The position numbers and the translations under genes were made by a program. The notes under the pieces are model-generated. The model ran no database searches. It was not told the DNA's origin and was given only the letters and a program-made list of their open reading frames with translations. DNA of 64,000 nucleotides from Spirilliplanes yamanashiensis (GTDB lineage Bacteria; Actinomycetota; Actinomycetes; Mycobacteriales; Micromonosporaceae): the NCBI RefSeq assembly GCF_016863475.1, contig NZ_BOOY01000022.1:62001-126000 (forward strand), read 5' to 3'. This document shows, piece after piece, positions 39,366 through 48,600 of the stretch (position 1 is the first letter of the stretch; each line of letters begins with the position of its first letter).

Positions 39366-39755
39366 TCAGTCGTCCTTGCCGTCGGGCACGAACAGGTTGA
39401 GCAGCCAGCCCACGACGCCGACGATGAGCGCGCCCAGCACCGCGTCCGGCCAGAAGTCGTCGACGTGGAACGGCACGTCGAACTGCCCGGCGATCCAGCT
39501 GGTCAGCAGGAACAGCAGGCCGTTGACGGCGAGCGCGACCAGGCCGAGGGTCAGCACGTAGAAGCCGCAGCCGACCGTCTTGATGATCGGCCGCAGGACC
39601 GCGTTGATCAGCCCGAAGGCCGCCGCCACCAGGACTAGCGTGCCGATCTTGCCGGGCACGGACTCGGCGGTGACCCGGATGCCGTCGACGAGCAGCGTGG
39701 CGATCCACAGCGCCACCGCGCCGGTCACCAGTCGGATGAGCAGACCCATGGCCAT
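39366..39755 (-). CDS. Holin-4-superfamily (YvlD-like) membrane protein
   Basis: Small integral membrane protein (129 aa) with four hydrophobic helices, e.g. LIRLVTGAVALWIATLLV and LGALIVGVVGWLLNLFV. The conserved FGLINAVLRPIIKTV stretch is the signature of the phage-holin-4-2 / YvlD family, which is widespread on chromosomes and not evidence of a prophage. Function unknown, probably envelope-related. An in-frame ATG two codons later is an equally good start. Confidence 0.82.
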   Translation of the reverse strand: MAMGLLIRLVTGAVALWIATLLVDGIRVTAESVPGKIGTLVLVAAAFGLINAVLRPIIKTVGCGFYVLTLGLVALAVNGLLFLLTSWIAGQFDVPFHVDDFWPDAVLGALIVGVVGWLLNLFVPDGKDD

Positions 39756-39789
39756 GATCGTGCCATGCGCCGACCAGCCCGGGGAGTGG

Positions 39790-41622
39790 TCAGCCGCGCA
39801 TGATCGGCCCGATCTGCTGCTGCTCGATCGGCGTGGTCGACAGCGCCACCCAGCGCACCGCCCGCCGCACCACCACGCCCACCATGTCGGCGCGGATGCG
39901 GGTCAGCCACTGCGCCGCGTCGCCCAGGCCCAGCGAGGCCGCCGCCAGACCCGCCTCGTCCGGCCGCAGCGGCTGCAGGATCAGCAGGTCCGCCCGGGAC
40001 GCCACGTCCACGTCGACCGGCAGGAACTCGTCGCGCACCACCAGCGTCGCCTGCCAGCCGTGACCCGGCCGGGTGTCCGCGCCGACCGGCCCCACGTCCA
40101 CGATCACCAGCAGCGGGTGCAGCTGGCTGCCCGGCGGCATCTCCAGCGCCCGCCCCGGCGGCACCACGTGCAGCGTCTCGCCGGGCGTCGCCACGCCCCG
40201 GCCGAACGGCTCCCACGCCTGCGGCCGCGCCGTCTGCACCACCACGCGTGCGCCCAGCGCCATCGCCCGCAACGCCACCAGCTGGGCCAGCCGCACGCCG
40301 CCCACCAGCACCGCGCGGGTCTGCTCCGGCCGGAACAGCCGGGCCACCACCGGCTCGCCGTGCCGGTTGCTGCCGATCATCAGGCCGCCCGCGCCCGTCG
40401 CCGGCTCGATCCCCGCCAGCACGCCCGTCGCCGGGACCTCGCCCGCCGGCATCTCCGGCGGGCGGCGCCGCGTGCCGCCGCCCAGCGGCAGCGTGGCCGC
40501 CAGCCCCGACAGGTGCGCGCCGTCCAGCCGCCGGGCCGGCACGTGCTCGGCCGCCAGCACCTGGCGCAGCGCGCCCGACGCCGCCGCCAGGGCCCGCTCG
40601 TCCGGGGCCGCCAGGCGTACCGTCACCTCGGCCGCCGTGCCCCCGGCCGTGCGCGGCCCCGCGGTGATCGCGACCGTGGTGGCCGTGGCCGGCAGCGCCA
40701 GCACCCGGCCGACCAGCCGCTGCGCCGCCTCCGGCCGCAGCCGGGCCAGCCGCCCCACCGTGTACGTGGCCTGCTCCAGCCCCCCGAAGCTCAGCCCCGC
40801 CCACGACTCCTGGCCCGGCTGGTCCGGGCGGTGGTGTGCCAGCTCGTGCACCGCCTGCACCGCCGCCGCCTCGCCCAGCGGGCGCACCGGCACCCCGGGC
40901 AGCCGGCGCGGCACCTTGCGGATCAGGCCGCCCAGCACCCGGTGCAGGTCCTCCTCCGACCAGCCCTCCGTGCGCAGCACCCGCAACGCCAGCAGCGTGC
41001 GGGTGTGGCTCAGCAGCCGGCCGTCCGTCAGCTGCCGGTACGAGTTCGCCGGCAGCGCCGCGCCCGCCCGCAGCGCGGGGGCCGGCACCGCCGTCAGCAG
41101 CAGCTGCGCGCTCACCGGCGGGCCGTCCTTGCCCGGCGGCAGCAGCGACTCCGGCGACGGCAGGGTCACCGCGTCGTCCGCCAGCAGGGCGTTCGGGTCG
41201 CCGATCTCCAGCACCGCGGTCACGCCGTAGCCGTCCGCCAGCACGGCCGTGCTCTCGCCCGCCAGCTCCACCGTGGACACCACCGTGCCCGGCGCCACCA
41301 GCGCCAGCAGGTCGCCGTCGGCGGTGCCGTGCCGGCGGCCCGCGAACTGCAGCAGCGTGCCCGCCCACTCGTACGCCCACCGGCCCTTGAAGCGGGCCCA
41401 CGCGCCCGCCAGCAGCAGCGCGGCCAGGACCGCCGCGGCCGCCGTCTGCGCCGTTCCCGCCACCAGCCCGGCCAGCACCAGCACCACCGCAACCTGCGTC
41501 GCCACCAGCTGGCCCGCGCCCGCGCCGAGCAGGCGTCCACGGTGGAGGGTGGTGGGAGCCCGGCGCTTCTGCTGCGCGCGTCCCCGCTCGACGCGGCTCG
41601 TCGCGGCCACTCCTGCCGTCAC
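39790..41622 (-). CDS. eccE: Type VII secretion protein EccE
   Basis: Membrane component of an ESX/type VII secretion apparatus (610 aa). Two adjacent N-terminal membrane helices (about 28-75; VATQVAVVLVLAGLVAG and AAAAVLAALLLAG) lead to a long Ala/Leu/Arg-rich cytosolic part with the EccE pattern (SYRQLTDGRLLSHTRTLLALR). The GTG start at 41622 follows GGGGGAGGC. It is transcribed divergently from eccB, with 87 bases between starts. In known systems EccE joins the EccB-C-D membrane complex at its periphery. Confidence 0.85.
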   Translation of the reverse strand: MTAGVAATSRVERGRAQQKRRAPTTLHRGRLLGAGAGQLVATQVAVVLVLAGLVAGTAQTAAAAVLAALLLAGAWARFKGRWAYEWAGTLLQFAGRRHGTADGDLLALVAPGTVVSTVELAGESTAVLADGYGVTAVLEIGDPNALLADDAVTLPSPESLLPPGKDGPPVSAQLLLTAVPAPALRAGAALPANSYRQLTDGRLLSHTRTLLALRVLRTEGWSEEDLHRVLGGLIRKVPRRLPGVPVRPLGEAAAVQAVHELAHHRPDQPGQESWAGLSFGGLEQATYTVGRLARLRPEAAQRLVGRVLALPATATTVAITAGPRTAGGTAAEVTVRLAAPDERALAAASGALRQVLAAEHVPARRLDGAHLSGLAATLPLGGGTRRRPPEMPAGEVPATGVLAGIEPATGAGGLMIGSNRHGEPVVARLFRPEQTRAVLVGGVRLAQLVALRAMALGARVVVQTARPQAWEPFGRGVATPGETLHVVPPGRALEMPPGSQLHPLLVIVDVGPVGADTRPGHGWQATLVVRDEFLPVDVDVASRADLLILQPLRPDEAGLAAASLGLGDAAQWLTRIRADMVGVVVRRAVRWVALSTTPIEQQQIGPIMRG

Positions 41623-41672
41623 CGTGCGCCTCCCCCGATGGTCCCTGCCCCCACGGGCGGCGGAGGCGGGCC

Positions 41673-41678
41673 TATCGT
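41673..41678 (+). promoter_or_regulatory. Candidate -10 element for eccB
   Basis: TATCGT lies 31 bases before the eccB ATG, in the only non-GC-saturated patch of the eccE-eccB intergenic region. Start would be near 41685, leaving a short leader with AGGGGGA as ribosome site. Confidence 0.35.
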
Positions 41679-41709
41679 ATGGCCTGCGTCGATCCTTCAG
41701 GGGGACACA

Positions 41710-43098
41710 ATGCCGTCGCGGCAGGACCAGCTGCACTCGTACCAGTTCATGATCCAGCGCGTCGTCGCGGCGCTGGTCATGCGCGAGACCGACCCCGCCC
41801 AGTCGCCGTTCCGGCGGGCCATGGGCGCCACGGTCGCGAGTGTCCTGATCGCCGCCATCGTCCTCGCCGGCACCGCCGCCTGGGCGTTCCTGCGCGGCTC
41901 CAGCGCGAAGAACTGGAAGAACGGCGCCCGCTCCGCCGTCGTGCTGGAGAAGGAGACCGGCGCCTCGTACGTGCTGCGCAACGGCGTCCTGCACCCTGTC
42001 CTCAACTTCACCTCCGGCGTGCTCATCACCGGCTCCGCCAAGCCCGTCACCGTGTCCGCCCGCGCCCTGGAGGGCGAGCCCCGCGGCGCCACCCTCGGCG
42101 TCGTCGACCTGCCCGCCTCGCTGCCCGCCCGCAACCGGCTCACCGCCGGCCCGTGGACCGTCTGCTCCGCCACCGGCACCGACACCACCTCCACCCTGAC
42201 CGTCGGCGCCGGCCCCGTCGGCGGCGCCGAGCTGCGCGACCGCGCCGCCCTCGTCGAGGGCGCCGGCGGCGCGAACTGGCTGCTCTGGCAGGGCCGCCGC
42301 TACCGCATCACCGCCGAGGCCCTGCTCAAGCAGCTCGGTGGCGGCACCATCCAGCCGGTACGGGTCGCCGAGGCGCTCCTCAAGCCCATCGAGGAGGGTG
42401 ATCGCATCGCCCCGGTGCGCCCCGCCGGCTACGGCGAGGTCTCCACCCGCACCGGCCTGCGCATCGGCACCGTGGTCACCGCGGGTCCCACCCTGTGGGG
42501 CGTCGTCGTCGCCGAGGGCGTCGCCCCCGTCACCACCCTGCAGCGCACCCTCGCCCTGTCCGACCCGGGCTACCGCGCCGCCGCCGGCGCCGACCGCGAG
42601 ATCGCCATCGAACTCGGCCAGTGGAACGACTGGGCCGAGAGCCCGTGGACCCCGTCGCGCCCCACCGCCGCCCCCGCCACCCTGCCCGACCTGGCCCGCG
42701 TCGACGGCGCCGCCTGCGCCACCTACGACCCCGCCCAGGACGACCCGGCCCGCCGCCTCACCCTCCACACCGGATCCGCGCTGCCCGACGTCCAGCGCCG
42801 CACCCGCACCCCCGGCACCGGCCCGGCCGGCACCGTCCTCGCCGACTACGTCCTCGTCCGCCCCGGCTGGGGCGCCCTCGTCCAGGCCGCCCCCGCCCCC
42901 GGCGCCACCGGCGGCACCGTCCTGCTCGTCACCGACCCCGGCCGCCAGTTCGCCCTGGCCGACCCCGCCGACGTCAAGAAGCGCCTCGGCTACGCGACGG
43001 TCACCCCCGTCGCCGTCCCGTCCGGCTTCACGGGCCTCATCCCGGCCGGCGCGGGCCTCGACCCCGCCGCCGCCGACAAGGCCGTCACAGCGCCCTGA
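41710..43098 (+). CDS. eccB: Type VII secretion protein EccB
   Basis: Core ESX membrane protein (462 aa). The N-terminus has the EccB hallmark SRQDQLHSYQFMIQRVVAAL, then a single membrane helix (about 39-61). The large external domain is the R-repeat/central fold found outside the membrane (GASYVLRNGVLHPVLNFTS, RVAEALLKPI). ATG preceded by CAGGGGGA. It is the head of an eccB-esx-esx gene run; the neighbouring EccE, MycP and WXG100 genes confirm the assignment. Confidence 0.93.
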   Translation: MPSRQDQLHSYQFMIQRVVAALVMRETDPAQSPFRRAMGATVASVLIAAIVLAGTAAWAFLRGSSAKNWKNGARSAVVLEKETGASYVLRNGVLHPVLNFTSGVLITGSAKPVTVSARALEGEPRGATLGVVDLPASLPARNRLTAGPWTVCSATGTDTTSTLTVGAGPVGGAELRDRAALVEGAGGANWLLWQGRRYRITAEALLKQLGGGTIQPVRVAEALLKPIEEGDRIAPVRPAGYGEVSTRTGLRIGTVVTAGPTLWGVVVAEGVAPVTTLQRTLALSDPGYRAAAGADREIAIELGQWNDWAESPWTPSRPTAAPATLPDLARVDGAACATYDPAQDDPARRLTLHTGSALPDVQRRTRTPGTGPAGTVLADYVLVRPGWGALVQAAPAPGATGGTVLLVTDPGRQFALADPADVKKRLGYATVTPVAVPSGFTGLIPAGAGLDPAAADKAVTAP

Positions 43099-43153
43099 CG
43101 GTTGTCCACAGGGACTGTCGACCGTGGACGGTCGGCGCTACCGTCGGTGCGTC

Positions 43154-43176
43154 CGGCTGCCCCCTACGGGCAGCCG
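43154..43176 (+). terminator. Hairpin between eccB and the WXG100 genes
   Basis: CGGCTGCCC / GGGCAGCCG (43154-43162 and 43168-43176) with a 5-base loop. It may end the eccB transcript; TAGCCT at 43185-43190 just after it is a plausible -10 element for the WXG100 pair. Confidence 0.5.
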
Positions 43177-43242
43177 AAAGCGGCTAGCCTGACGGCTTGT
43201 CGTTTCGACTGACAACTTTCGAGGAAGCGGGGTGACGTCGGA

Positions 43243-43563
43243 ATGTCCCAGACGCAGTCAGAAGCCGCGGTGATGGAGCAGGCCGCCGCGAAGTTCGAGC
43301 AGACCAACGAGCAGCTGCAGCAGATGCTCACCGGCCTGATGAACGAGCTCTCGGTGCTGGAGAGCGCCTGGCAGGGCAGCGGTGGCGCGTCCTTCACGCA
43401 GGTCAAGGTCCAGTGGAGCAACGACCAGGCCGCCATCCAGCGCGCCCTGGCCGAGACCGCCGAGGCCATCCGCACCGCCGGGCAGAACTACACGGCCACC
43501 GACACCGAGGCGTCGAGCCGCATCACCCAGTCCGGCGGCGGCGGCATCACCCTGCCGCTCTGA
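43243..43563 (+). CDS. WXG100 protein (EsxB/CFP-10-like)
   Basis: Type VII secretion substrate (106 aa) predicted to form a helical hairpin. The turn motif WQG is in SAWQGSGGASF and the C-terminal export signal YxxxD is YTATD, followed by a Gly-rich flexible end. Presence of YxxxD and of an adjacent partner gene supports an Esx heterodimer. ATG with GAGGAAGCGGGG upstream. Whether it is an effector or a co-substrate cannot be told. Confidence 0.9.
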   Translation: MSQTQSEAAVMEQAAAKFEQTNEQLQQMLTGLMNELSVLESAWQGSGGASFTQVKVQWSNDQAAIQRALAETAEAIRTAGQNYTATDTEASSRITQSGGGGITLPL

Positions 43564-43595
43564 CGACGCCACACACTTTCGGGGAGGAAACACAC

Positions 43596-43889
43596 ATGAG
43601 CGACGGCAGGCTCGTCGTCAACTTCGGTGCGCTGCAGCAGGCGGCCGCCGACATCCAGAAGGCCATCAGCACGCTCGACTCGCAGCTCGCGCAGCTCGAG
43701 AGCGACGCGAAGCCGCTGATCTCCACGTGGGACGGCGCGGCGATGGAGGCCTACCAGCAGCGCCAGCAGACCTGGACGCGCGCCTCGGACGACCTCAAGG
43801 CGATGCTGGCGAAGATCAAGGTCGCCCTGGACGAGTCGACGAACGACTACCTCAACACGGAGAAGCGGGCCACGTCCCTCTTCAGCTGA
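43596..43889 (+). CDS. WXG100 protein (EsxA/ESAT-6-like)
   Basis: Second Esx partner (97 aa). The hairpin turn is STWDGAAMEAYQQRQ (W-D-G) and the C-terminal signal is YLNTE (YxxxE). The start at 43596 has GGGGAGG upstream; the open frame extends further 5' but overlaps the first WXG100 gene and lacks the family N-terminus (MSDGRLVVNFGALQQAA). Both partners carry a YxxxD/E-like end here, whereas in mycobacterial pairs usually only one does. Confidence 0.9.
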   Translation: MSDGRLVVNFGALQQAAADIQKAISTLDSQLAQLESDAKPLISTWDGAAMEAYQQRQQTWTRASDDLKAMLAKIKVALDESTNDYLNTEKRATSLFS

Positions 43890-43908
43890 CCCTTCGGGGT
43901 CGTCGTCG

Positions 43909-43945
43909 GGGCCGGGGCGCGGATCTATGTGCGGCGTCCCGGCCC
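43909..43945 (+). terminator. Terminator after the WXG100 pair
   Basis: 12-bp stem with one G-U pair (GGGCCGGGGCGC with GCGTCCCGGCCC, 43909-43920 and 43934-43945) 20 bases after the second WXG100 stop. Confidence 0.6.
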
Positions 43946-44296
43946 TGGCGCGTCCTGGGCAACAGGCGATCTTCCGGACCGTTCCGGTCGGCCCACGACC
44001 ACCTCGGCCCGTACTCCGGCTGAGGCCACTCATCGGTGCCGCCGCCGGCCACCTCCATCTTCGCCTCCCGCGCCGGCCAACTCACGCGTCCGCGACGGTC
44101 CGGCTCCGGGCATGGCCACCGGTGCAGCTCGGCCGCTCTGCGGCGGTCACAACTGCCGTGCCGCGATCACCCACCCCGCCGGGCCGAGCCGGCATGTCCG
44201 CGTGGGTTCGGCGCCGTCCCTTGGGTCCTGGCTCGCGAGCCGGGCGTGCTTTTCCCTTACGGCCCGACCCGGGCGGGCCGGCCGCGAAACGGCTGG
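43946..44296. other. Intergenic region without a recognisable gene
   Basis: About 350 bases between the terminator and the mycosin stop codon. Frames are open on both strands because of GC content, but none has a ribosome site, a recognisable domain or family-like sequence. A 12-bp perfect palindrome, GGCTCGCGAGCC, is at 44230-44241 and might help terminate the convergent mycosin gene. Confidence 0.4.
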
Positions 44297-45514
44297 TCAG
44301 GCCGCGGGGCGCCAGCGGCGGCGCAGGCCGCGGGGGAGGATCAGGCCCAGGCCGACGGCCAGGATCGCCGCGCCCAGCCCGATCACGCCCACCAGCAGGG
44401 CGCGGTCCCGGGCCGCGTCGCGGCGGTCGGTCAGGGCCTGGGTGGCCGGGTCGGTGTGTTCGGCGGCGACGGGTTGCGGGGCGCGGGGCGGCTGGTCGGC
44501 GAGGCGTTCCGTCAGGGCCCGGTACGGGTTGACGATGCCGATGCCGTACTTGTCGCTGCGGTTGCCGCCCGGGGCCGGGTCGGCGGTGGCGAGGATGAGC
44601 TTGACGACGTCCTTCGCGGGCAGGTCCGGGTAGCGGGCGCGGATCAGGGCCGCCGTCGCCGCCACGTACGGGGCCGCGAAGCTGGTGCCGCTGTCCTGCA
44701 CGTGGCCGCCGCCGACCGCCGCCATGGTCACCTGGGAGCCGGGGGCCGCCACGTCGACGTAGTCGCCGGTGAGGGAGAAGTCGGCCCAGAGGCCGTTCGC
44801 GTCGACGGCGCCGACGGCCAGGACGCCGTCGTACCGGGCGGGGTAGGGCTCCTTCGCCGCGTCGGTGGCGCTGGCGTTGCCGGCGGCGGCGACCACGACG
44901 ACGTCGTTGGCGAGGGCGAAGTCGACGGCGCTGCGCACCGCCGGGACGTCGCGGTTCAGCGAGACCGACAGGTTGATCACGCCGCCGCGGGCGCCGTTGC
45001 GGACCGCCCAGCGGATGGCCTCGGCGAAGCCGTCGGAGCCCACGTACCGGCCGGGGTTGTCCTCTTCGATCTCTTTGCGTTCCGTCACCCGTACCGGTAG
45101 GACGGTCGCGGACGGCGCCAGGCCGCGGAAGCCGGTGCCGTCGGCGGGCTGGGCGGCGATGATGCTGGCGACGCCCGTGCCGTGGCCGGCGCAGTCCTGC
45201 TTGGCGTCCGGGTTGCTGGCGAGCAGGTCGCGGCCGGGCAGGACGCGGCCGCGCAGCTGCGGGTGGCGGTCGTCGACGCCCGAGTCGATCACGGCGACGG
45301 TGACGCCCCTGCCGGTGGACAGCGGCGCCAGCCGGTCGGGGGCGTACCGGAGCAGGGGGTACGGGACGTCCGGCATCGCCGTGCCCAGCGGCGGGGCCTG
45401 CTGGCCGGAGCAGGGCACCACCGCGTACGCGGGGGCCGCGGAGACGAACGGAACACAACCGACGACCAGCGCACCTGCCGCCACCATCCGTGACCAACGC
45501 ATAGCGCTGCGCAT
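44297..45514 (-). CDS. mycP: Mycosin (MycP), type VII secretion subtilisin-like protease
   Basis: Membrane-anchored serine protease (405 aa) that stabilises the ESX complex and processes some substrates. A signal peptide is at about 1-31. The catalytic triad is complete: Asp77 (VAVIDSGVDD), His111 (GHGTGVASII) and Ser278 (GTSFAAPYVAA), with the oxyanion Asn in AAAGNASA. A C-terminal membrane helix (about 374-395) ends with RRRWRP. The start ATG at 45514 follows GGGGAGAG. It is divergent from the SseB-domain gene and convergent with the WXG100 genes. Confidence 0.93.
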   Translation of the reverse strand: MRSAMRWSRMVAAGALVVGCVPFVSAAPAYAVVPCSGQQAPPLGTAMPDVPYPLLRYAPDRLAPLSTGRGVTVAVIDSGVDDRHPQLRGRVLPGRDLLASNPDAKQDCAGHGTGVASIIAAQPADGTGFRGLAPSATVLPVRVTERKEIEEDNPGRYVGSDGFAEAIRWAVRNGARGGVINLSVSLNRDVPAVRSAVDFALANDVVVVAAAGNASATDAAKEPYPARYDGVLAVGAVDANGLWADFSLTGDYVDVAAPGSQVTMAAVGGGHVQDSGTSFAAPYVAATAALIRARYPDLPAKDVVKLILATADPAPGGNRSDKYGIGIVNPYRALTERLADQPPRAPQPVAAEHTDPATQALTDRRDAARDRALLVGVIGLGAAILAVGLGLILPRGLRRRWRPAA

Positions 45515-45596
45515 CCGTAGCTCTCCCCCCGGCCTCGTTCCGGTTCCGGATGTTAGTCGCGCGCGACCGTCTTGGTGGTCCGCCTACCCGTGACCA

Positions 45597-45624
45597 TTGT
45601 GATCGACGTCTGACCTTGTAGGTT
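45597..45624 (+). promoter_or_regulatory. Promoter of the SseB-domain gene
   Basis: TTGTGA (45597-45602) and TAGGTT (45619-45624) are spaced 16 bases, a good sigma-70-like match for this genome. The start would be near 45631, giving a leader of about 40 bases with GGGAGG as ribosome site. Confidence 0.5.
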
Positions 45625-45669
45625 GTACGCGTTGCGTGTGGGGTGACACGCCCGCGAAGGGAGGTGGAC

Positions 45670-48600
45670 GTGGCCGAGTGGGAACCGGTTACCGAAGCCG
45701 AGACAGCGATGCGCGAGGCTTTGCGCTCCGATGACCAGGAGTCCTACTTCAGGATCCTGGCCGACGTCGAACTCCTCCTCCCCGTCTCCACCGACGCCGT
45801 CGCCGGGCGCGCGCCGCTCGGCTGGGGCACCTGGACCACCGGCGGTCGCACGCACGTGCTCGCGTTCACGTCGGCGCCCGCCCTGCAGGCGTGCCTCGCC
45901 GAGCACGCCGGCTCCGCCCGCCGCGTCGCGTACCGCGACCTGGCCGCCACCTGGCCGAACCTCGAGTGGTGGCTCGCCGTCAACCCCGGCCTGCCCATCG
46001 AGGGGTACCTGCCGGCGTGGTTCGTCGCCCAGTCCGCGCGCGGCGACTTCCGCCTGCCCACCCGCGGCCCCGCCGCACCCGCCCCGGCGCAGAGCGCGAC
46101 GGCCGCCGTCCCCGCCGCGTCGACCCGGCCCGACGTGCCCCCGGCGCGCCCGGTGCCCGGCGGCCCACTGCCCGCCGCGTCCAGCCCGGCGGCGCCGCCG
46201 GGAGACTCCGCGTTCCCGGCCCGCGAGCCGGCCCCGGCGTCACCCGCAGGGATGACATCGAGCGGCCTGCCGCGCCGCCCGGTCACCCAGCCGACGGGCG
46301 ACCCCGCCCCGTCGAGCGGCGGCAGCATCTGGGCCACCCGCGAGGCCGGCGCCACGCCGTGGGCGTCGGGCGCCGGCCGCACCGCCGCCGACCAGCCCCC
46401 GCCGCGCGTCTCGACGCCGTGGGCGCCCGCCGCCGAGATCGGCGCCGGGCCCGCCACCCCCGAGGCCGAGCCCGCCGCGGACCGCGGTCCCTGGGCCACG
46501 CCGGCCGCCGCCCCGGCGACGTCCGGCGCGACGGCCGCGCCGGACCCGGCCGCCGCCCGCGCCGACGCCCCCGTCTCCGCCGCACCCGCCGGTGCCGGCG
46601 TGCCCGCCGCGGCCCCGCCGCCGCCCGCGGTGCCCGGGACCCCGGCCGGCGACGCCCCCGGCTTCCCGCCGCGGGTGTCCGCGCCGCCCGTGGCCCCGCC
46701 CGGCGGCAACGACGACGCACCCGCCATCAGCCCCCTCCCGCGCCGCCCGGTCACCCCGCCGTCGGAGCGCCCCGCCTCCATGGCCGAGGCCGCCCGCCGC
46801 CAGGCCGCCCTCGAACAGGAGGGCGGCGACCAGGCCGCAGCCGCCGGCCAGACCGCGACCGCAGGACCCGCCCAGGGCGCGGCGGGCCGCAGCGCCGTGG
46901 CGCAGGCCTTCGCCGGCGCCGGACGCAACACCCCGGGCCAGGCCCGACCGGGCGAGCCGGGCCAGGCCGGCCCGGGCCGGGCTGGCGAGGGCTGGGCCGC
47001 GGAGAGCCAGGCCGAGGGCCGCCCGACGGGCGGCCAGACCGCCCTGGGGAACGCCGCGGCGGATCAGACCGCCCACGGACAGAGCACGACGGGCCAGGCG
47101 GCGGGTCTCACCGCGACCGGCCAGACCGCGATGGGTCCGGGCGCGACGGGCCCGACCCCGGCGAGCCCGGCGGCGACCGGCCAGACCGGCCAGACCGGCC
47201 CCGGCGAGGGCTACGGGGGCCAGGCCACCCACGGCCACGCCGCCCCCATGCAGGCCGCACCCGTTCAGGGCGGCCAGCCCGGCCAAGGTGGTCAGCCTGG
47301 TCAGGGCGGCCAGCCCGGCCAGAGTGGTCAGCCCGGCCAGGGTGGTCAGTTCGGTCAGGGCGGCACCGGCTTCGGAGGACGTGCCGACCAGGACTCCAGC
47401 GGTCCGGCCTCGGGCCACCAGGGCCTTGCCGGCAGTACCGCGGCGGGCGAGGGGCCCGCCGGGCTGCCGCGGCGCCAGCCCGGCCAGACCTCGGGCAGCG
47501 TTCCCAGTGGCGCGCCCCAGCCCGGTCCTGGGCAGGGGCAGCCACCGGCGGCTGCTCGCCCGCCGATGATCCCCGTCATCCCGGCCCCGGCCACCCGCCC
47601 CACCATCCCGCCACCCGCCCCCGGCAGCACCGCGAAGAGTGGTGGCAGCACCCAGACGCCCGGCAGCACGGCGATGGGCAGCAGCACCCAGCCCGGTGGC
47701 GCAGCGACGGCTGGCGGCGCAGCGACGGCCGGTGGCGCAGCGACGGCCGGCGGCGCAGCGACGGCCGGCGGCAGCGCGACGGGCGGCTACCCCACGCCGC
47801 CCCACCAGGCCGGCCCGCCGCAGACCCCGCCGCACACCCCACCGCCGGCGAGCCCGCCCGCGTGGAACGCGCCGTCCGGCGCCTACCCCCGTGCCGCCGC
47901 CGAGGAACCCGCCTGGAACGCCGTCTCCGGCACCTTCGGGCTGCCGGGTGGGGGTGGGCAGGCCCCCGACGCCGACTTCGCCGCGTCCAACGCCGCCGAG
48001 GCCGACCTGCTCGACGCCGCCGGGCGGGGGAGCACCGACGACTTCCTGTCGACGTTGCTGCTGGCCACGGTGCTGGCGCCGGTCCGGGAGGACGGGCGGT
48101 ACCGGACGGAGGACATCGACGGGGAGCCGTACCTGGTGGTGTTCACGTCGCCGACGCGGCTGGGTGAGCGGTACCCGGGCGGCACGCCCACGCGGGGTGT
48201 GCAGTTCGCGGAGCTGATCCGGGACTGGCCGGACCCGTCGTGGTCGTTCGCGGTCAATCCGGGTACGCCGGTCGGGGCGACGCTGCCGGGACCGCAGGTG
48301 GTGGCGCTGGCGAGCTGGGCGGCCGAGCAGGGGCTGGGCGGGGAGCCGCAGCCGCTGCCCGCGGCGCAGGTGCGCCGGACCCCGCCGGCGGCCGTGCCGA
48401 TGATGCAGAAGACGGTGCCGCCGGACCACGTGGACTATCTGCTGGACCGCGGGTACGACCGGGTCGCCGGGTTCGTGCACCGGGCGTCCGAGGTGGAGCA
48501 CCTGCGCACGCCGGGGGCGTTGCTGGCGGCGCTGGGCCTGGTGTTCCCGGGTTCGCCGTACGAGGCGGACGCCAAGGAGGCGTTCGTGCTGCGGTGGCAG

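Noticed and set aside
39366-39755. Holin-like gene as a sign of a prophage
   Set aside because: No integrase, capsid or lysis genes nearby; the YvlD/holin-4 family is chromosomal in many bacteria.
44230-44241. GGCTCGCGAGCC palindrome as an attachment site or operator
   Set aside because: A 12-bp G/C palindrome is expected often at this composition and has no second copy in the window that I saw.
47266-47772. Repeats in the SseB gene as a CRISPR array
   Set aside because: The 18-bp units are directly adjacent without spacers and encode a regular peptide in frame.
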